A stretch of 64,000 bases of DNA, taken from positions 28,667 to 92,666 of the forward strand of contig VXLW01000125.1 of assembly GCA_009841435.1 (NCBI GenBank), given 5' to 3'. Position numbers and translations under genes: made by a program. Positions 39,353 through 46,663 of this stretch are shown here, piece after piece. Each line of letters opens with the position of its first letter. Position 1 is the first letter of the stretch. Source of the DNA: Dehalococcoidia bacterium. Lineage in GTDB: Bacteria > Chloroflexota > Dehalococcoidia > Tepidiformales > Tepidiformaceae. Under the pieces are notes generated by a model. The model had not been told where the DNA came from, did not search any database, and saw nothing but the letters and a program-made list of their open reading frames with translations.

Positions 39353-40321
39353 ATGGATATCTCGTGTGCATTTCCGGCGAACAGCGCGGCGGTCGAGCAG
39401 GCCGTCCTGGCCGAGGAACTCGGCTACGAGCGTGTCTGGATCTATGACTCACCCGCGCTCTACCACGATGTGTGGGTGACGCTCGCGCGCATCGCGGAGC
39501 GCACGGAGCGCATCGGGCTGGGACCGGGCGTGCTGGTTCCGCACCTGCGCCACCCGATGACGCAGGCGGCGGCCATCGCCACGCTCGACGAGCTGGCGCC
39601 AGGGCGGCTGGCGGTCGCGTTCGGCGCGGGATTCACGGGCAGGCTTGCGATGGGCCAGCCGATGCTGTCGAGGCGGGAGTTCGAGCGGGGTGTTCGGCAG
39701 GTGATGGCGCTGCTGCGGGGCGAGGTGGTCGAGGTCGACGGGGCGGCAACGCAGATGCTGCACTCCGACGGATTCGCGCCGGAGCGGCCCATCGACGTCC
39801 CCGTGCTCGTGAACGCGCAAGGGCCGCGCGGGCAGGCGTTCGCGCATGAGATCGAGAGCGGCGTGACGGTGAGCTTCCGGCCCGTGCCGGGTTTCGACTG
39901 GTGCGCGGTGCTCAGCACCGGCACCGTGCTCGACCCGGGCGAGTCGCCACAGTCGCAGCGCGCGTTCGGGGCGCCGGCGCCGGCGCTGGCGGTGCGCTAC
40001 CACGGGACGGCCGCGCGCGGGCAGTCGCTCGATGCGTTTCCGGGCGGGGAGGACTGGGCGTCGTCGATCGGGGGAGTCGCGGAGGACGTGCGTCACCTCG
40101 AGATCCACCGCGGGCACCTGGTCGAGCTGAACGAGCACGATCGCAAGGCGCTCGCGGCCGAGTCTGAGTCTCCGGCGCAGCTGACGGGCACAGTCGACGA
40201 GATCCGAGAGCGGCTGGAGGCGCTGGAGGTCGGCGGGGCGACCGAACTGATGTGGCAACCGATGGGGCCCGATATCGAGCGCGAGATGCGTGCCTTCGCG
40301 GAGGTGCTCGGCCAGGTGTAG
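39353..40321 (+). CDS. Luciferase-like (LLM) flavin/F420-dependent oxidoreductase
   Basis: This 322-aa TIM-barrel protein has the LLM pattern: AEELGYERVWIYDSPALYHD, then TERIGLGPGVLVPHLRHPM (about residues 50-68), LAPGRLAVAFGAGFTGR and a C-terminal segment TGTVDEIRERLEALEVGGATELM. It uses FMN or F420 to oxidise or reduce an unknown substrate. A TAGCAT -10-like element (39327-39332) and a GGAG site precede ATG 39353. It stands as its own unit. Confidence 0.87.
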   Translation: MDISCAFPANSAAVEQAVLAEELGYERVWIYDSPALYHDVWVTLARIAERTERIGLGPGVLVPHLRHPMTQAAAIATLDELAPGRLAVAFGAGFTGRLAMGQPMLSRREFERGVRQVMALLRGEVVEVDGAATQMLHSDGFAPERPIDVPVLVNAQGPRGQAFAHEIESGVTVSFRPVPGFDWCAVLSTGTVLDPGESPQSQRAFGAPAPALAVRYHGTAARGQSLDAFPGGEDWASSIGGVAEDVRHLEIHRGHLVELNEHDRKALAAESESPAQLTGTVDEIRERLEALEVGGATELMWQPMGPDIEREMRAFAEVLGQV

Positions 40322-40347
40322 TGGTTCGCGAGGTCGAGCCGAGGCTG

Positions 40348-40353
40348 TAGGCT
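40348..40353 (+). promoter_or_regulatory. -10-like TAGGCT before nudC
   Basis: TAGGCT ends nine bases before ATG 40363, with a weak TTCGCG at 40325-40330 exactly 17 bases upstream as a possible -35. The start has no Shine-Dalgarno sequence, so translation may be leaderless. Confidence 0.5.
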
Positions 40354-40362
40354 GGCGCGGTC

Positions 40363-41172
40363 ATGTTCGAACCCGGAGTGGTTCCGCCGGAAGACACGGA
40401 CAGCCCGCGGCTCTGGATGCTCGTGCAGCGCGACCGCGTCCTGTTCCGCGAGGCGGACGCAGCCCTCGCCGAACAGCGGGAAGCGGACCGCCTGCCCCGG
40501 ACCGGGGCGGCGCACTTCATCGGCACACTCGGCGGGCAGCAGGTCTGGGCGGCGGGGGTCGCGGATGAAGCGGAGGCGGGCAAGGGCTGGCACTTCTGCG
40601 ACCTCTTCTCCGTCTACGGGATGACCGACGAGGAGATGTGGATGGCGGCGGGCCGCGCTGTGCAGATCGTCGAGTGGGAACGGATCAACCGTTTCTGCGG
40701 AAGCTGCGGCGCCCCCAACGAACCCGTCTCCGGCGAGCGCTCGATGCGGTGCCCACAGTGCGGCCTGCTGCGCTTCCCACAGCTCTCCCCGGCGATCATC
40801 ACGCTCATTCACCGGGGCGACGAGGTGCTGCTGGCGCGCAGCCACCGCTTCCCCGAGGGCCTGTACAGCGCCCTCGCTGGGTTCGTGGAGCCCGGCGAGA
40901 CGGTCGAGGGGGCGCTCCTGCGGGAGGTGGAGGAGGAGGTGGGGCTGCGCGTGAAGAACCTGGAGTACCGAGGCAGCCAGCCATGGCCGTTCCCCAACTC
41001 GCTCATGCTCGGCTTCTTCGCGGAGTACGAGAGCGGCGACATCGTCCTCGAAGACGCGGAGATCGCGGCCGCCGACTGGTTCCCCGTCGACGCGCTTCCG
41101 AACATCCCCGGTCCGATCAGCATCGCCAACCGGCTCATCACGTCCTGGGTGGCCCGCCACACCGCGGGCTAG
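40363..41172 (+). CDS. nudC: NADH pyrophosphatase / NAD-cap decapping enzyme
   Basis: This 269-aa protein has the full NudC layout: an N-terminal domain, a zinc ribbon with FCGSCGAP and MRCPQCGLL (about residues 108-130), the Nudix box GFVEPGETVEGALLREVEEEVGL, and the NudC-specific SQPWPFPNSLM motif (about 206-216). It hydrolyses NADH to NMNH and AMP and removes NAD caps from RNA. It is followed after four bases by the DUF192 gene. Confidence 0.93.
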   Translation: MFEPGVVPPEDTDSPRLWMLVQRDRVLFREADAALAEQREADRLPRTGAAHFIGTLGGQQVWAAGVADEAEAGKGWHFCDLFSVYGMTDEEMWMAAGRAVQIVEWERINRFCGSCGAPNEPVSGERSMRCPQCGLLRFPQLSPAIITLIHRGDEVLLARSHRFPEGLYSALAGFVEPGETVEGALLREVEEEVGLRVKNLEYRGSQPWPFPNSLMLGFFAEYESGDIVLEDAEIAAADWFPVDALPNIPGPISIANRLITSWVARHTAG

Positions 41173-41176
41173 CGCG

Positions 41177-41815
41177 ATGCGCTACGCGGCGCTCCTGCTG
41201 ACGGGCCTCACGGCGCTGACCGTCACGCTGGCCGTGACCGTGCAGCCTGGGCAAGGCGAGTCCGATCCAAAGTCAGTCACGACCGTCGCGCCTGAGCCGC
41301 CGGCCAAGACAGAGGCCTCCCCGACAGCGGATGCGACGCCCGAGGTCCACCGGGCGGTCATCCCCGGCCTCGCCGGCGACTGGACGCCGAAGCGGTGCTC
41401 TGCGAACGTCCCCGACCCGTGCCTGCTCCCGATCACGCAGCTCACGGTGACCAGCGCGGACGGCGAGTCGTCAGTGACCCTGACGGTCGAGATTGCGAAC
41501 CGATCGGACCAGCGCCAGCGAGGCCTGATGTTCCGCGAGTCGATGGACGAGCTGGCAGGGATGTTGTTCGTATTTGCGGGCGATCGCTCCGGCGGCTTCT
41601 GGATGCGGAACACGCTCATCCCACTCGACATCGCCTACCTGGGCGCGGACGGCACCGTGCTGGAGATCGTCCACGGGATGCCCCTGAGCCTCGACATCCT
41701 CACGCCCACGCTGCCGTACCGCTACACGCTAGAGGTCAACGGCGGCTGGTTCGAGCGCCAGGGGCTGGGGGTCGGCGACGTGGTCGCGATACCGGCCGGG
41801 GTGGAGGCGCGGTAG
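41177..41815 (+). CDS. DUF192 protein with N-terminal membrane anchor or signal
   Basis: This 212-aa protein has an N-terminal hydrophobic segment (LLLTGLTALTVTLAVTV), a Pro/Thr/Glu-rich linker, and a C-terminal DUF192 domain: QRQRGLMFRESMDELAGMLF, then GGFWMRNTLIPLDIAYL and GLGVGDVV. DUF192 is a widespread small extracytoplasmic beta-barrel family of unknown function. It lies four bases after nudC and is probably co-transcribed with it. Confidence 0.85.
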   Translation: MRYAALLLTGLTALTVTLAVTVQPGQGESDPKSVTTVAPEPPAKTEASPTADATPEVHRAVIPGLAGDWTPKRCSANVPDPCLLPITQLTVTSADGESSVTLTVEIANRSDQRQRGLMFRESMDELAGMLFVFAGDRSGGFWMRNTLIPLDIAYLGADGTVLEIVHGMPLSLDILTPTLPYRYTLEVNGGWFERQGLGVGDVVAIPAGVEAR

Positions 41816-41818
41816 GGG

Positions 41819-42760
41819 CTAGCCTGCGGCCGCCATGTCGGCGGTGAGGCGGGGGAAGAGGGGCTTGATGTTCTTCGAGGCGATGGCGACGAGCTCGTCG
41901 TCCGTGAAGCCTGACTCGTTCACCAGGAACGCCATCGCCTCGTCCACGTCCTGCTGCGAGAAGGCGGGGTAGTCGGTGCCGAAGACGATGTGGTCGGTGT
42001 CTGTGACGGTGCGGAGGCTGGGGAAGGCGTTGGGGTGGCAGGTCACGGCAACGTCGAAGTACATGCGCCGGAGGTAGGCGAGCGTGCCCTGCGGGGCAGT
42101 CGTGGTGAAGGGCTCGGCGCCGTCGGAGCGGGCCACGCGGCCGGCGATGTAGGGGAAGCAGCCGCCGCCATGGGCGATGACCCAGGTCAGGTTCTCGTAG
42201 CGCTCAAGAGCGCCGGAGGCGAGCAGGCTGCCGATCGCGCGGGTCGTCTCGACGGGGAAGTCGACGACCGCGGGGGAGAGGTTGGGGATGCCGATGTGCG
42301 ACTTCGTCGGGTGGAGATGGATGACGACGGCACGGTCGTTCATGGCCGCGAGGACGGAGTCGAAGCGCTCGGCGCCGATGAGGTCGGGGCCGACGCCGCT
42401 GGGGAGGAGGACGCCGTCCATGCCGAGGTCGTCGAGGGCGCGGTCGAGCTCGGCGCGGGCGGCGTCGGGGTCGACGAGGGGGAGGGTGGCGAAAGCGCCG
42501 AAGCGGTGGGGCCAGCGCCGCGCTACGCCGGAGAGGTAGTCGTTGGTGGCACGGTGGAGGGGAACGGCCGCCCCGGGGTCGCTTACGTCGGCGACAAAGA
42601 TGGTGGGGGTGAGCACGGCGGCGGCAATGCCGCTGGCGTCCATGGCGGCCATCGCCGTCTCCGGGGTCCAGGCGCCGGCCATGGGGATGCCGACCTGCGT
42701 GGCGGCCTCCGCGATCTCGGCCGAGGGCACGTGGTGGTGTACGTCGATGAAGCCGTCCAC
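41819..42760 (-). CDS. ACMSD-like amidohydrolase (amidohydro-rel family)
   Basis: This 313-aa protein begins at GTG 42760 with GGAGG upstream. Metal motifs are FIDVHHHVP near the N-terminus, VIHLHPTKS (about residues 147-155), IAHGGGCFPYIAGR (about 196-209) and FGTDYPAFS (about 270-278). This is the layout of aminocarboxymuconate semialdehyde decarboxylase and related decarboxylases or hydrolases of aromatic breakdown. A TACGAT -10-like element is at 42796-42801. It is divergent from the LLM/CoA-transferase operon, with which it may share a pathway. Confidence 0.85.
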   Translation of the reverse strand: MDGFIDVHHHVPSAEIAEAATQVGIPMAGAWTPETAMAAMDASGIAAAVLTPTIFVADVSDPGAAVPLHRATNDYLSGVARRWPHRFGAFATLPLVDPDAARAELDRALDDLGMDGVLLPSGVGPDLIGAERFDSVLAAMNDRAVVIHLHPTKSHIGIPNLSPAVVDFPVETTRAIGSLLASGALERYENLTWVIAHGGGCFPYIAGRVARSDGAEPFTTTAPQGTLAYLRRMYFDVAVTCHPNAFPSLRTVTDTDHIVFGTDYPAFSQQDVDEAMAFLVNESGFTDDELVAIASKNIKPLFPRLTADMAAAG

Positions 42761-42851
42761 GGCGATCCTCCGGGGGCATCCTGTGGCCCGGGGTCAATCG
42801 TAGGGGAACGCGGCGCAGCGGGCGCGCCTGAGTGGCGGGCGGCGCTTCTGG

Positions 42852-42857
42852 TAGCCT
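42852..42857 (+). promoter_or_regulatory. -10-like TAGCCT before the LLM/CoA-transferase operon
   Basis: TAGCCT ends 21 bases before ATG 42879; a GGAGGG ribosome-binding site lies between them. It matches the TAGNNT pattern of neighbouring promoters. Confidence 0.4.
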
Positions 42858-42878
42858 TGCGCCTTCGGAGGGACGCAC

Positions 42879-43787
42879 ATGCGCATTGGCGCGATGATCG
42901 GCGGACGGCAAGACCTCGACGGGCTGCTGGCGCGCACGCAGGAACTGGAGGCGCAGGGATTCGACAGCGCCTGGATGCCCAACGTCTTCGGACTTGACGC
43001 CATGGGCGCGTTCACGGTGATCGGGCGCGAGACCGAGCGGATCGAGCTCGGGACGGCGGTCGTCCCCACCTACCCCCGCCACCCCGTGACGATGGCGCAG
43101 CAGGCGCTTACCGTGCAGGCGGCCTCGGGAAACCGGTTCGCGCTCGGGATCGGACTCTCGCACAAGTTCGTGATCGAGGACATGTGGGGGATGTCGTTCG
43201 AGCGCCCCGCGCGGCACATGCGCGACTACCTGGAGGCGCTCCTGCCCCTGCTCCGGGGAGAGGAGACGCACGTCGAGAACGACAGCTACCGCATCAACGC
43301 GACCTACGGCGTTCCCGGCGCCGAGCCTCCGCAAGTGCTGCTGGCGGCGATGGCCCCGCGCATGCTCGCCCTGGCGGGGTCGGTAGCGGACGGCACGAGC
43401 CTCTGGATGACGGGGCCGGACACGATCGAGGACTACATCGCGCCGGCGCTGCGGGAGGCCTCGGAGCGGGCGGGGCGGGAGACGCCGCGCATCGTCGCGG
43501 CCTTCCCCATCGCCGTTACCGACGACCCCGACGACGCCCGCGAGCGTGTTGGCAAGATGCTGGCCAACTACGGGGGAATTCCCTCCTACCGGGCGATGCT
43601 GGACCGGGAGAGGGCAGCCGGCCCGGGCGACGTCGCCATCCTCGGGGACGAGCGCGCGCTCGACGAGGCACTCGACCGGCTGGAGGCGATCGGCGTGAGC
43701 GACTTCTCCGCGTCGATCATGCCGGTCGACCCTGAGGCGGAAGGGCGCACCGCGGCCTACCTGGTCTCGCGGATGGGCCGGGCGTAG
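42879..43787 (+). CDS. LLM-class F420-dependent oxidoreductase
   Basis: This 302-aa luciferase-like protein opens MRIGAMIGGRQDLDGLLART. It contains TERIELGTAVVPTYPRHPVTMAQQALT (about residues 49-75), RFALGIGLSHKFVIEDMWGMSFERPARHMRDYLEA, and a C-terminal extension. This is the pattern of F420-dependent reductases similar to those acting on cofactor-linked ketones or alcohols. It is first in an operon with CoA-transferase A and B. Confidence 0.87.
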   Translation: MRIGAMIGGRQDLDGLLARTQELEAQGFDSAWMPNVFGLDAMGAFTVIGRETERIELGTAVVPTYPRHPVTMAQQALTVQAASGNRFALGIGLSHKFVIEDMWGMSFERPARHMRDYLEALLPLLRGEETHVENDSYRINATYGVPGAEPPQVLLAAMAPRMLALAGSVADGTSLWMTGPDTIEDYIAPALREASERAGRETPRIVAAFPIAVTDDPDDARERVGKMLANYGGIPSYRAMLDRERAAGPGDVAILGDERALDEALDRLEAIGVSDFSASIMPVDPEAEGRTAAYLVSRMGRA

Positions 43788-43796
43788 CGGGCGACG

Positions 43797-44540
43797 ATGG
43801 AGTCGAAAGTCGTCGCGAGCTTCGAGGAGGCCGTCGCCGGGGTCGAGGACGGGTCGAGCATCCTCGTGGCGGGCTTCGGCGAGCCCGGCTCGCCCCACAA
43901 CCTCGTGGCGGCGCTTTACGAGCAGGGGGCAACCGAACTCACACTGATCGCGAACGGCGCCGGCATGACCCGAGACGACGGCGTGATCACGACCGGCAAC
44001 CTGGTCGAGGAGAAGCGCGTGCGCCGCGTCGTCCTCGCGTTCACGGCCTCGACCCACCCCTCGCGACGGACTCCACTCGAGGAACTGAACGAAGCGGGCG
44101 AGATCGAGGCGCAGATCACGCCGCAGGGCACACTCGCCGAGCGCATCCGTGCGGGCGGGGCGGGTATCCCCGCGTTCTTCACGCCCGCGGGGGTAGGGAC
44201 GGAGGTGGCGGAGGGCAAGGAGCACCGCGAGTTCGGGGGCCGGACGTACGTGCTCGAGGAAGCGATCGTCGCCGACTACGCCCTGATCCGCTGCTGGAAG
44301 GCGGACACGTTCGGGAACCTCGTGTTCCGGCGTTCGCAGCGCAACTTCAACCCGATTATGGCGATGGCAGCGGACTGCACGCTCGTGGAGGCGGAGGAAG
44401 TGGTGGAGGTGGGGGAGCTCGATCCTGACCTCATCCACACGCCGGGCATCTTCGTCCAGCGAGTCGTATCCATCCCCGAGGCGGGCGGGATACTGCAGGC
44501 GCCGCCGCTCGCCATGTTCAGCGGGAGGCCACGGTCGTGA
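43797..44540 (+). CDS. CoA-transferase subunit A (class I, 3-oxoacid/acyl type)
   Basis: This 247-aa subunit has the CoA-transferase A opening SFEEAVAGVEDGSSILVAGFGEPGSPHNL. It also has GAGIPAFFTPAGVGTEVAEGKE (about residues 118-139) and a RCWKADTFGNLVFRRSQRNFNPIMAMAA region (about 165-192). With subunit B it moves CoA between carboxylic acids. It lies nine bases after the LLM gene and overlaps subunit B by GTGA. Confidence 0.92.
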   Translation: MESKVVASFEEAVAGVEDGSSILVAGFGEPGSPHNLVAALYEQGATELTLIANGAGMTRDDGVITTGNLVEEKRVRRVVLAFTASTHPSRRTPLEELNEAGEIEAQITPQGTLAERIRAGGAGIPAFFTPAGVGTEVAEGKEHREFGGRTYVLEEAIVADYALIRCWKADTFGNLVFRRSQRNFNPIMAMAADCTLVEAEEVVEVGELDPDLIHTPGIFVQRVVSIPEAGGILQAPPLAMFSGRPRS

Positions 44541-45208
44541 GCGTCGAAGCGAAGCGGTTGACGCGGGACCTGATGGCGGCGCGCCTGGCGGCCGAGTTCG
44601 AAGACGGTTGGGTCGTGAACCTGGGCGTCGGAATGCCCACGCGGTGCTCCGACTTCGTGCCCGAAGACCGCACCATCATCTTCCACTCGGAGAACGGCGT
44701 GATCGGCTACGGGCGCAACGCGACCGTCGAGGAGGCCACGCCTTATGTCGTCAACGGTGGCGCCCAGCCGGTGCTGCTGACGCCGTTCGCATCGATCGTG
44801 CACCACTCCGACGCGTTCGCGATCATCCGGCGCGGTCTGCTCGACGTGGCCGTCCTGGGGGCGTACGAAGCGGCCGCCAACGGCGACTTCGCGAACTGGC
44901 GCATCAGCGGACGGAAGGGCGGCGGCATCGGCGGGGCGATGGACCTCGCGGTGGGCGCCAGGCAGGTGTTCCTGCTGCTCGAGCACACGACGCGTGACGG
45001 CCGTCCCCGCCTGCTCGAACGTTGCGCCCTGCCGCTCACGGCAGCGGGGGTGGTCACGCTCGTGATGACGGACCTGGGCCTCTTCGAACCCGCCGGCGAT
45101 TCCTTCCGCCTGCGCGAGATCGCCCCCGGATTCACGGTCGACGACGTACAGCAGCTCACGGGCGCGCCGGTCGTGCCCGCCGCGGACCTCTCCGAAGTGA
45201 CGGTCTAG
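44537..45208 (+). CDS. CoA-transferase subunit B (class I)
   Basis: This 223-aa subunit has the glycine loop NLGVGMPTRC and the catalytic glutamate in HSENGVIGYGR (Glu52), which forms the glutamyl-CoA intermediate. SGRKGGGIGGAMDLAVGA follows near residue 125. Together with the preceding gene it forms an oxoacid/acyl CoA-transferase; the substrate pair cannot be read off. Confidence 0.93.
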   Translation: MSVEAKRLTRDLMAARLAAEFEDGWVVNLGVGMPTRCSDFVPEDRTIIFHSENGVIGYGRNATVEEATPYVVNGGAQPVLLTPFASIVHHSDAFAIIRRGLLDVAVLGAYEAAANGDFANWRISGRKGGGIGGAMDLAVGARQVFLLLEHTTRDGRPRLLERCALPLTAAGVVTLVMTDLGLFEPAGDSFRLREIAPGFTVDDVQQLTGAPVVPAADLSEVTV

Positions 45209-45256
45209 GGATCCCCCGCTAGACACGCCGACGAAAGCGCGTTCTCATACAGACAG

Positions 45257-45331
45257 GCCCCCGTAGCTCAGGGGATAGAGCAGTGGTTTCCTAAACCATG
45301 TGCGCAGGTTCGATTCCTGCCGGGGGTACCA
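45257..45331 (+). tRNA. tRNA-Arg, anticodon CCU (CCA encoded)
   Basis: The 75-base cloverleaf has acceptor GCCCCCG pairing with CGGGGGT (one G-U), D stem GCTC/GAGC, anticodon arm GTGGT-TTCCTAA-ACCAT giving anticodon CCU, and T arm GCAGG-TTCGATT-CCTGC. Discriminator A and an encoded CCA end it at 45331. No integrase is adjacent. Confidence 0.93.
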
Positions 45332-45353
45332 AGCCCCAAGAGTTCGGACGCTC

Positions 45354-45370
45354 AGGTCGAGGCACGACCT
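45354..45370 (+). other. Small hairpin downstream of the tRNA
   Basis: AGGTCG (45354-45359), loop AGGCA, CGACCT (45365-45370). It lies 23 bases after the tRNA 3' end and could help end its transcript, though no T-run follows. Confidence 0.3.
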
Positions 45371-45409
45371 CGTCGCGGAGCCGCTGGCGCGGCGTCTGTG
45401 CGGCGCACC

Positions 45410-45814
45410 TCAGGGGATTACCAGTTCCCAGCCGACGGCGAGATTGGTGCAATTGGCATTGATCCGCGGGTTGGCCTCGAGGAGCGCGATGGTTGGCACG
45501 CTATAGTCCTGCGCGATGCGCCAGCAAACGTCACCCGGCTGGACCGTGTAGGTGGCGGGGGCGGACGCGTCTGGGGATGGCGGTTGGGTTGGTTGAGGTG
45601 TCGGGGTTGGCTGCGCCGTTGGCGCCTCCGTGGGCTCGGCCCGGCGGGTTGCCGGGACGGGTGGGGGCCGGGTGGGCGCAGCGTCTGAGACCACGGTTCC
45701 GCGCACAGGCGGAGCTGTCGCCGGCCCCTCGGGTGTGCAGGCGCCGAGGACAACCGCCATCGCCAGGAGGACGGCCAGTGTGAGCGGGAGCGGGCCATGA
45801 ATCGAACGCATCAT
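45410..45814 (-). CDS. LysM-domain lipoprotein
   Basis: This 134-aa protein has a signal peptide with lipobox VVLGAC (Cys about residue 26), then a Pro/Thr/Glu-rich spacer of about 60 residues. A single C-terminal LysM domain follows (TYTVQPGDVCWRIAQDYS, then IALLEANPRINANCTNLAVGWELVI). LysM binds peptidoglycan-type glycans; two cysteines in it may form a disulfide. TAGGGT (45821-45826, minus strand) ends six bases before the ATG, so the mRNA may be leaderless. Confidence 0.85.
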   Translation of the reverse strand: MMRSIHGPLPLTLAVLLAMAVVLGACTPEGPATAPPVRGTVVSDAAPTRPPPVPATRRAEPTEAPTAQPTPTPQPTQPPSPDASAPATYTVQPGDVCWRIAQDYSVPTIALLEANPRINANCTNLAVGWELVIP

Positions 45815-45820
45815 GGACCA

Positions 45821-45826
45821 ACCCTA
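45821..45826 (-). promoter_or_regulatory. -10-like TAGGGT directly before the LysM lipoprotein
   Basis: On the minus strand TAGGGT lies six bases before the first ATG at 45814. There is no Shine-Dalgarno sequence, consistent with a leaderless transcript. Confidence 0.45.
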
Positions 45827-45983
45827 GGTCGCGATCTATCGAATTACCCCACCCGTTTCGGGGAATATCGAGGGGCTCTCTACAGCCACTCAAGGTGGCG
45901 GGGGCATTCATCCGCATCCCGGGCCGGGGACGGATTGCCTAGACTTGTCGACCGGATGCCGTCCCGCGGCGAGGAGATGAGCG

Positions 45984-46640
45984 ATGACCAACACGCAGAC
46001 AACGGCGAGCGCGGAAACGATGTCCGCCCTCGACAAGCTGGTCGCCAAGGCGGAGATCTACGACGTCATCATGCGCTACTGCCGCGGGGTCGACCGCAGC
46101 GAGCCCGAGCTGGTGAAGTCCGTCTACCACGAGGACGGGTACGACGACCACGGGGCCATGTTCCAGGGGCCCGGGTGGGAGTTCTCGAAGTTCTTCGCGC
46201 CCCGCGAGGACGGTGAGCCAAGCGACTCCCGGGCGGTGCACTTCATCGGCAACCACTACGTCGAGTTCCAGAGCGCCGACGTCGCCTTCTCGGAAGCGAG
46301 CTTCGTGACCTGGAGCCACTCGCCGATCGATGAGTACAACGCGAGTCTGTTTACGTTCTGCGGCCGCTACATCGACCGCTTCGAGCGACGAGGCGGCGAG
46401 TGGAAGGTGGCGCACCGCATCTGTTTGCACGAATGGAACCGCGTGGAGCAGTTCCCGACCGACCCACCGCACTCCCTGCCGGACTTCGCCGCCGCCTTCG
46501 TGCAGGCTGCCCGCGCACCGGACGACGCGACCTCCCACTGGGAGTGGCTCGACAAGCCGGGCGTCCGTCCCGGCGCCAACCCCACCGATCCGCCCGTCTT
46601 TCCCGGGCGCGGCACAGCGCCCCTCATCGCCCGGGAGTAA
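45984..46640 (+). CDS. SnoaL/NTF2-like small-molecule enzyme or binding protein
   Basis: This 218-aa protein has the SnoaL-like pattern: KAEIYDVIMRYCRGVDRSEPEL (about residues 21-42), YHEDGYDDHGAMF, HFIGNHYVEF and GEWKVAHRICLHEWNRVE. The family includes cyclases, dehydratases and bile-acid dehydratase-like enzymes. The Tyr, Asp and His seen here (YHEDGYDDHG) could form such a site. It is convergent with the molybdopterin gene. Confidence 0.75.
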   Translation: MTNTQTTASAETMSALDKLVAKAEIYDVIMRYCRGVDRSEPELVKSVYHEDGYDDHGAMFQGPGWEFSKFFAPREDGEPSDSRAVHFIGNHYVEFQSADVAFSEASFVTWSHSPIDEYNASLFTFCGRYIDRFERRGGEWKVAHRICLHEWNRVEQFPTDPPHSLPDFAAAFVQAARAPDDATSHWEWLDKPGVRPGANPTDPPVFPGRGTAPLIARE

Positions 46641-46663
46641 GCGCCGACGGCTCCGGCCGCCGC

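Noticed and set aside
42204..44438. 744-codon open frame on the minus strand
   Set aside because: It runs antisense through three well-supported genes and is Arg/Pro/His-rich; an artefact of high G+C.
45257..45331. tRNA-Arg as an integration site
   Set aside because: No integrase, no repeat of its 3' end nearby, and ordinary genes on both sides.
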